From TTA-H9 sp002071415 (GTDB lineage Bacteria > Bacteroidota > Bacteroidia > Bacteroidales > TTA-H9), in contig DAONSX010000028.1 of the NCBI GenBank assembly GCA_035411425.1, positions 1-28,948 of the forward strand: a DNA stretch of 28,948 bases, written 5' to 3'. Position numbers and translations under genes: made by a program. This document shows positions 24,145 to 28,948 of the stretch, piece after piece (position 1 is the stretch's first letter; every line of letters begins with the position of its first letter). A model generated the notes under the pieces. It saw only the letters and a program-made list of their open reading frames with translations. It was not told the DNA's origin and searched no databases.

Positions 24145-25572
24145 ATGAAATTTAATCCAGAAAAATGCAGAATGAAGGATGAAAGAATGAAACCTTTCAT
24201 CGACACGGATGAGATTTGGGATTTGCTCGATCATACCAAACCTGATCGGGTAAGAGTGAAAGAAACCATAGCCAAATCGCTCGAAAAAAATCGGCTGACA
24301 CTTGAAGAGACTGCGCTGTTGATCAATGCGACCGAAACCGACCTTGTCGAAGAAATTAAGCAAGGAGCACGTGAATTAAAAAAACGAATCTATGGGAACC
24401 GAATCGTTTTATTCGCTCCTTTATACATAGGCAACAAATGCACCAATAATTGTCAATATTGTGGGTTCAGAACAAGCAACAAGGCTGCTGTGAGAAAAAC
24501 CCTGACTGACGATGAAATTGTCAGGGAAGTAGAAGCCCTCGAGGATAACGGCCAAAAGAGGCTCATCCTGGTTTATGGCGAGCATCCCGATTACGATGCG
24601 AATTATATTGCCCATACGGTTCGTTTGGTTTGTGGAGTAAAAAAAGGAAAAGGCGAAATCAGAAGAGTGAATATCAATGCAGCACCACTCGATATCGATG
24701 GTTTCCGTACAGTAAAGCAAGCAGGCATTGGCACTTATCAGATTTTTCAGGAAACCTATCATCCTGAAGCCTATAAGACATATCATCTTGGAGGTAAGAA
24801 AACGGATTTCAACTGGCGTCTTACTGCCCTCGACAGAGCTCAGGAAGCAGGGATAGATGACGTAGGAATTGGTGCCCTGATAGGGTTATACGACTGGCGT
24901 TTCGAAGTGATGGGATTGGTAAGACATGCAAACCATCTGGAGGCTTGTTACAATGTGGGACCACATACTATCAGCTTTCCTAGAATTCAAAATGCTTCTT
25001 CTCTCGATATCGATGGACGTTATCTGGTGAATGATGCTGATTTTGCCAAACTCATAGCCATACTTCGCCTTGCAGTTCCTTATACAGGAATGATTTTAAC
25101 CGCCAGAGAAAACCCAAGGCTACGCAGAGAAGTAATCCCCTTCGGCATTTCTCAGATCGATGGCGGAACACGCTTGGAATTGGGTACCTATTCTCAAAAT
25201 CTTAATGCAGAACAAGACCTTAACCGTGAACAATTCAAAATTAACGACGACCGTTCACTCAATGAAATCATCGAAGAACTCATTCAAAACGACTTCATCC
25301 CCTCATTCTGTACGGCTTGCTATCGAATAGGGCGAACGGGCGAGCATTTCATGGAATTCAGCGTTCCCGGATTCATTAAAAGATTTTGTACACCAAATGC
25401 GCTGCTAACGCTTTCGGAATATTTAGTGGATTATGCTCCTCAAGATACTGCACAAATGGGCTGGAAAGCTATAGAACAAAATCTTGCTCATTTGGGCGAT
25501 ACAGCTAATACTCAGGAAATACGCCGACGAATCGAAAGAATCAAACAGGGCGAAAGAGACCTGTATTTTTAA
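24145..25572 (+). CDS. hydG: [FeFe] hydrogenase maturase HydG (tyrosine lyase)
   Basis: A radical SAM enzyme that splits tyrosine to p-cresol and a glycyl fragment and makes the Fe(CO)(CN) unit of the H-cluster. It has 475 residues from the ATG at 24145; an ATG at 24187 is a possible shorter start. The radical SAM cluster motif is Cys99-x3-Cys103-x2-Cys106 (CTNNCQYC). The C-terminal auxiliary cluster motif is Cys389-x2-Cys392-x22-Cys415 (CTACYRIGRTGEHFM and on), diagnostic for HydG against the related ThiH. It has its own promoter and is not joined to rex. The partner maturases HydE and HydF are absent from the window and must be elsewhere. Confidence 0.96.
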   Translation: MKFNPEKCRMKDERMKPFIDTDEIWDLLDHTKPDRVRVKETIAKSLEKNRLTLEETALLINATETDLVEEIKQGARELKKRIYGNRIVLFAPLYIGNKCTNNCQYCGFRTSNKAAVRKTLTDDEIVREVEALEDNGQKRLILVYGEHPDYDANYIAHTVRLVCGVKKGKGEIRRVNINAAPLDIDGFRTVKQAGIGTYQIFQETYHPEAYKTYHLGGKKTDFNWRLTALDRAQEAGIDDVGIGALIGLYDWRFEVMGLVRHANHLEACYNVGPHTISFPRIQNASSLDIDGRYLVNDADFAKLIAILRLAVPYTGMILTARENPRLRREVIPFGISQIDGGTRLELGTYSQNLNAEQDLNREQFKINDDRSLNEIIEELIQNDFIPSFCTACYRIGRTGEHFMEFSVPGFIKRFCTPNALLTLSEYLVDYAPQDTAQMGWKAIEQNLAHLGDTANTQEIRRRIERIKQGERDLYF

Positions 25573-25655
25573 AATTTTAAAATACTATATACAGAATAGG
25601 AATCGAATGAGCCTTCCAAGATTAGTATAAGTGTTTCATTATGAATATTTTGTAT

Positions 25656-25663
25656 TAAATTTG
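25656..25663 (+). promoter_or_regulatory. Bacteroidota promoter of the TM1266-type gene
   Basis: TAAATTTG (exact -7 match) ends 14 bp before the start codon. TTTC at 25634-25637 lies 18 bp upstream and may be the -33 element. The leader would be very short. Confidence 0.5.
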
Positions 25664-25677
25664 AAAATCTTTGACAG

Positions 25678-25935
25678 ATGAAAGAAATCAGAATCCTGGG
25701 AATTCTTATAACCGACCGCATAAAGGAAGCAGGGCAGACCCAGAAAGTATTATCCGAATTTGCTCATATAATCAAATCGCGTTTAGGCTTCCATGAAGTT
25801 ACAGAAGCAGTCTGTTCGAGGCTGGGGATCATTATGCTCCAACTTGTTGGTTCCATAGATGAACAAGATAAACTGGAAAGTGCTTTGAATCAAATTGGGG
25901 GTATTCAAGTCAGGCGGATGCAATTCGAGGTATAA
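25678..25935 (+). CDS. TM1266-family putative iron-only hydrogenase system regulator
   Basis: A small ACT-like protein of 85 residues. It begins with the beta strand ILGILITDR and continues with the helix KVLSEFAHIIKSRLGFHEV, then GIIMLQLVGS, the helix DKLESALNQI and the closing strand QVRRMQFEV. This ferredoxin-like fold and length match the family named after Thermotoga TM1266. Members occur in genomes that carry [FeFe] hydrogenase maturases, usually next to hydE, hydF or hydG. The function is not proven; a regulator is the usual guess. It lies 105 bp after hydG with its own -7 element, and converges on prmC with a 16-bp gap. Confidence 0.88.
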   Translation: MKEIRILGILITDRIKEAGQTQKVLSEFAHIIKSRLGFHEVTEAVCSRLGIIMLQLVGSIDEQDKLESALNQIGGIQVRRMQFEV

Positions 25936-25951
25936 ATCTACCAGAAGATGC

Positions 25952-26830
25952 TCATTCGGGTTTTTGGGCTCTCATCATCCTGTATTTTCCATTGAAGTCT
26001 TTTCTTGTTTCGATATTACGATATTTATGCGAAGAAAATATTTTTTGTATCATAGCGGGAAATCTTTCGTTGATTTCTACATAAATCCAGCCATCCTCAT
26101 CCAGGAATTTTTGTCCATATCCAGCAATGCTGCGGTAAAAAATGAAAGGGTCTTCGTTATTTACAAATAAGGCCTCAGTAGGTTCATATCGTAAAACATT
26201 AGGATGCATATTCGATTTCTCCGACTGAGTTACATAAGGAGGATTCGAAACAATGACATGGAAAGGTTCGAATTGTGTTGATTTTGCATTGGAAGTAATA
26301 TCATGGAGGACAAACTGAATGGCTGTTCCATGTTCTGAAGCATTCTCGCGGGCATACTCGAGAGCCATTTCTGAAATGTCGGTTGCCGTAATCTGGGCAC
26401 CTTTCAACTCTTTTGCCAATGAAATTGCTATACAGCCACTTCCCGTTCCTATATCAAGAATTCTCAAATTGGGTTTGTCCAAAAAAATTTCGAGTATCCA
26501 ACCAACCAGTTCTTCGGTTTCAGGCCTTGGAATAAGCACGCCATGGCCGACTTTTAGCCGTATATTCCTAAACCATGCATAACCTAGTACATATTGTAGG
26601 GGTCGATGATTCAATAAATCCTTGAAGGCGAAATGAATTTTTAGGATTTCTGATTCGGAAATACGCAGATCGGGTTCGGAAAGAAATTTTATTTGGTCAA
26701 TTCCTAAAATTTCCTGCATCACCATACGAGCTATGGTGGATGCTTCTTCCGAAGGATAAATCGAAGAAAGTTTGTGACGATAATGCCGGTAAATATGGTA
26801 AACCCGATTGTTGCTTATTTCAAGTGTCAT
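25952..26830 (-). CDS. prmC: peptide chain release factor N5-glutamine methyltransferase PrmC
   Basis: Methylates the glutamine of the GGQ motif in release factors, using SAM. The protein has 292 residues. The N-terminal helical domain (about 1-80) includes LLNHRPLQYVLGYAWFRNI and PRPETEELV (101-109). The methyltransferase domain has the SAM motif DIGTGSGCIAISLA (from Asp126), TATDISEMALEYA and the catalytic NPPY at 196-199 (VIVSNPPYV). All expected motifs are present. The ATG at 26830 follows an exact -7 element by only 4 bp, so the mRNA may be leaderless or nearly so. It is unrelated to the neighbouring hydrogenase genes. Confidence 0.95.
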   Translation of the reverse strand: MTLEISNNRVYHIYRHYRHKLSSIYPSEEASTIARMVMQEILGIDQIKFLSEPDLRISESEILKIHFAFKDLLNHRPLQYVLGYAWFRNIRLKVGHGVLIPRPETEELVGWILEIFLDKPNLRILDIGTGSGCIAISLAKELKGAQITATDISEMALEYARENASEHGTAIQFVLHDITSNAKSTQFEPFHVIVSNPPYVTQSEKSNMHPNVLRYEPTEALFVNNEDPFIFYRSIAGYGQKFLDEDGWIYVEINERFPAMIQKIFSSHKYRNIETRKDFNGKYRMMRAQKPE

Positions 26831-26834
26831 GCAG

Positions 26835-26842
26835 CAAAGTTA
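26835..26842 (-). promoter_or_regulatory. -7 element of prmC, close to the start codon
   Basis: The minus strand reads TAACTTTG and then CTGC and the prmC ATG. The minus strand also has TTTC at 26868-26865, 22 bp upstream, a possible -33 element. Confidence 0.5.
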
Positions 26843-26976
26843 GTAAGTTTCCAGAACTATAATTGAAAGATATTCGAATTCGTATAATGAATAAACAAAC
26901 CGAATATTTGTAACATCTGAAGTAAAAATTCGTCATAAATAAAATTCAAAAACCAAGAAATTCAAAATTTATAGCA

Positions 26977-28560
26977 ATGAGAAACAAAAAGAAGAAGATT
27001 CTTTGGGCACTTAGCCTGATATTCTCGATTATTGTTTTTCCGGAAATCACGCTGGGTGATGATCCCATAGCAATTGATAGGATGATCACGATAACAAGAG
27101 AATTGCCCCCTTTTCATGGAGTTGAGGCGGGAGGCACTTTCAATGTGGTAATAAACATTGGTCAGTTACAGGAAGTGAAAATCGAAGTCGATGAAGATCA
27201 AATAGAAAATGTGATTACGGAAGTGGTGAATGAAATTTTATACATTAAAGGGAATAAACTGAAGAATCCTGTTGTGAATATATCTATCACCATACCAGAA
27301 TTGAAATATCTAAACGCAAGTGGTGCAGCTACATTCAAGTTAAATGGGATGAATCGGGTAAAAGAAATGAAACTTATGGCCAGTGGTGCAGCCAATGTTG
27401 AGCTGAATGTTGAAATAGATCATTTGCTTTCGGATGTATCGGGAGCTGCCGATGTTAAGGTGAATGGCAGGGCGAGTTGGCACAAGTCGGATGTAAGTGG
27501 AGCTGGAAGTTTGAAAGCTTCGGAACTGGTAAGCGATACTTTGATCATATTTTTACGTGGAGCAGCCGATGCCTTTGTCGATGTAAAAGATTTGGCAATT
27601 GTGCAGAAAAGCGGGGCTGCAAATATCAAATATAGGACGAAACCTCGTATTTTGACAGATGTCGGTTATTCTACCCAGTACAAAATCGACACTGCAGATA
27701 AGGGTGTAGTCAATCTGGGAGGAGACTCGGTAGTTGTCGATCTGGGTAAATTGAAAATTAAAGTGGATGATAATGAAGGCGTAAGTACGATTAAAATTGG
27801 GAAACAGAAATTAATCGTCGATGATGACGGCAATGTGAAATGGAAGAAAGAAACGAACCAACATTGTTTTACAGGGCATTGGGGAGGATTCGATCTAAGT
27901 TTGAACGGTTACTTAAACAGTGATGGAAATATGGATTTTGCCGGTGCTGATCGTTATCTTGATTTGAATATGCCTAAATCCATTGGAGTTCACTTAAATG
28001 CCTATGAACAAAGTATAAAAATATCTCGTTCGGGAAATTTTGGTTTTATAACGGGTTTAGGCTTGGAATGGCATAATTACCGTTTCGATCAGGGAGTTTA
28101 TCTTGACGAGAAAGCCTATCGTTTGAATGGTTATTTGATAGATGGTGTAAGAATAAAGAAGAACAAACTGATGGTAAGATATCTTACAGTACCTGTATTG
28201 TTTGAGTATCAGCACAAAGGAAATTCGAAGCTCGAATTATATCATTTTACGGCTGGGCTTTTACTTGGAGCTCGCATAGGTTCACATACGAAAACCGTGT
28301 ATGCCGAGCAGTTGAAAGAATACCAGTTGATCGATCCCGTTAATTACGAAGTTTGGAAAACCATGACATCTCCCCGTCAAGAAACCGAAAAGGTTCATGA
28401 TGATTTTAATCTCAATCCATTCAAGGCCGATGTAATGGTAAGAATGGGTTGGGGTTATGTCAATTTGTTCGGAACGTACAGTATTACAACATTGTTTCGG
28501 AATCATCGTGGTCCCGAGCTTTACCCATTTTCTGTGGGATTGACATTGATTGGTTGGTAG
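26977..28560 (+). CDS. GIN-head (DUF2807) domain fused to an outer-membrane beta-barrel
   Basis: A 527-residue exported protein of unknown function. Residues 1-27 form a signal peptide with a lysine-rich start. Residues about 40-225 match the putative auto-transporter adhesin head (GIN) domain, a short beta-helix. The turn motif SGAA or a variant recurs at 115, 136, 155, 174 (SGAG), 194 (RGAA) and 212, every 18-21 residues. A linker of acidic, beta-rich sequence (about 230-290) follows. The last 240 residues have the alternating pattern of an outer-membrane beta-barrel (GHWGGFDLSLNGYLN, FGFITGLGLEWHNYRFD, ending YPFSVGLTLIGW). The barrel would anchor the protein and display the head, but the orientation is inferred. 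It is a single-gene unit with a strong terminator. Confidence 0.85.
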   Translation: MRNKKKKILWALSLIFSIIVFPEITLGDDPIAIDRMITITRELPPFHGVEAGGTFNVVINIGQLQEVKIEVDEDQIENVITEVVNEILYIKGNKLKNPVVNISITIPELKYLNASGAATFKLNGMNRVKEMKLMASGAANVELNVEIDHLLSDVSGAADVKVNGRASWHKSDVSGAGSLKASELVSDTLIIFLRGAADAFVDVKDLAIVQKSGAANIKYRTKPRILTDVGYSTQYKIDTADKGVVNLGGDSVVVDLGKLKIKVDDNEGVSTIKIGKQKLIVDDDGNVKWKKETNQHCFTGHWGGFDLSLNGYLNSDGNMDFAGADRYLDLNMPKSIGVHLNAYEQSIKISRSGNFGFITGLGLEWHNYRFDQGVYLDEKAYRLNGYLIDGVRIKKNKLMVRYLTVPVLFEYQHKGNSKLELYHFTAGLLLGARIGSHTKTVYAEQLKEYQLIDPVNYEVWKTMTSPRQETEKVHDDFNLNPFKADVMVRMGWGYVNLFGTYSITTLFRNHRGPELYPFSVGLTLIGW

Positions 28561-28581
28561 TTTGCGTTGGATTGGATGTTT

Positions 28582-28615
28582 ATGGCTGCCCCCGGAACGG
28601 GGGCAGCCATTTTTG
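28582..28615 (+). terminator. strong intrinsic terminator
   Basis: A perfect 13-bp stem ATGGCTGCCCCCG / CGGGGGCAGCCAT with a GAA loop (28582-28610) is followed by TTTTTG. It lies 21 bp after the stop codon of the GIN-head gene. Confidence 0.9.
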
Positions 28616-28644
28616 TATGACGGGCATACATTACTACTTGCAAG

Positions 28645-28948
28645 ATGAAAGTTCTTGTACACGCCGAGTTGGGAGGAGGTGTTAGCGAATGGAAGGGTGT
28701 AAGCGGGATTGATGGGATGGGAGTAGGAGAATTTGTCGAATGGTACACCCGTAATGGGGGCACCTTACGTCACTCCTTACTGAGTGGCAACTATTTGCCA
28801 CAAGGTATCAAATTCATAGAAATCACTGAGCCTAACGGAGGGTTATGCAAGTTATGTATTCCCACGATCATCGACCGAGTCATCCAACAAGCGATAGCCC
28901 AGCACAGGTTATTTGTGAGCTGAATCCTGTATTACGAGGCTGGCTGAT
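28645..28948 (+). pseudogene. remnant of a group II intron reverse transcriptase/maturase, internally deleted
   Basis: The frame at about 28700-28902 encodes the N-terminal part of an LtrA-type intron-encoded protein: GIDGMGVGEF, LLSGNYLPQ, EITEPNGG, IPTIIDRVIQQAIAQ. Conserved residues are already altered, for example LCIPT for the usual LGIPT. After AIAQ the homology stops and a stop codon follows at 28921. In another frame, from 28917, the DNA reads ELNPVLRGWL, which matches a motif near the maturase domain at the far end of such proteins. The catalytic core, probably more than 200 residues, is missing between the two. I saw no intron RNA domain V in the window; it could lie beyond the right edge. 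Confidence 0.75.

Noticed and set aside
25566..25586. AT palindrome TTTTAAAATTTTAAAA after hydG as a Rex site or terminator
   Set aside because: It lacks the TTG/CAA ends of a Rex operator and has no GC stem; simple AT richness explains it.

Overview
The window is chromosomal DNA of a strictly or facultatively anaerobic member of the Bacteroidota. The evidence is gene content (GH109-type oxidoreductase with a Tat-like leader, GIN-head/outer-membrane barrel protein, GWxTD protein, Rex, rubrerythrin, PPDK), the scarcity of Shine-Dalgarno sequences, and repeated use of the Bacteroidota -7 promoter element TAnnTTTG. No phage or intact insertion sequence was seen. One decayed group II intron reverse transcriptase lies at the right edge.

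Layout. Positions 1-7600: a GH109-like Gfo/Idh/MocA protein (+), a tandem universal stress protein (-), rubrerythrin (-), pyruvate phosphate dikinase (+) with an odd lysine-rich tail, then two tandem serine tRNAs (-). Positions 7600-11150: a GWxTD protein and a GT2 glycosyltransferase (+), a palindromic intergenic repeat, and a YugP-type membrane zinc peptidase (-). Positions 11865-25935: a hydrogen-metabolism and hydrogen-sensing island, which is the main point of interest. Positions 25952-28560: PrmC (-) and a GIN-head/barrel protein (+) with a strong terminator. Positions 28645-28948: the intron-protein remnant.

The hydrogen island is divergent around a 463-bp control region. To the right, hydC-hydB-hydA encode a trimeric NADH-linked [FeFe] hydrogenase with a fully canonical H-cluster site. 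They are followed, with overlaps or gaps of no more than 35 bp, by a second H-cluster-like protein fused to a histidine kinase, a stand-alone receiver, a receiver-kinase hybrid, and the NADH-sensing repressor Rex. To the left runs a three-gene operon: a small thioredoxin-like [2Fe-2S] protein, a third H-cluster-like protein carrying a PAS domain, and a SpoIIE-type PP2C phosphatase. hydG (H-cluster maturation) and a TM1266-type small regulator follow as separate units. hydE and hydF are not in the window.

Thus one catalytic hydrogenase is flanked by two apparently sensory paralogues, one wired to a kinase and one to a serine/threonine phosphatase. Both have lost the catalytic proton-relay cysteine in the L1 motif (Leu in one, Asp in the other). 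Two overlapping Rex-like palindromes lie about 70-110 bp upstream of hydC, which suggests that the NADH/NAD+ ratio controls the operon that also encodes Rex. Individual pieces (sensory HydS proteins, TM1266, Rex control) are known from Thermotoga and clostridia. The paired kinase and phosphatase outputs around one hydrogenase in a Bacteroidota-type genome, and the residue changes, deserve a closer look.
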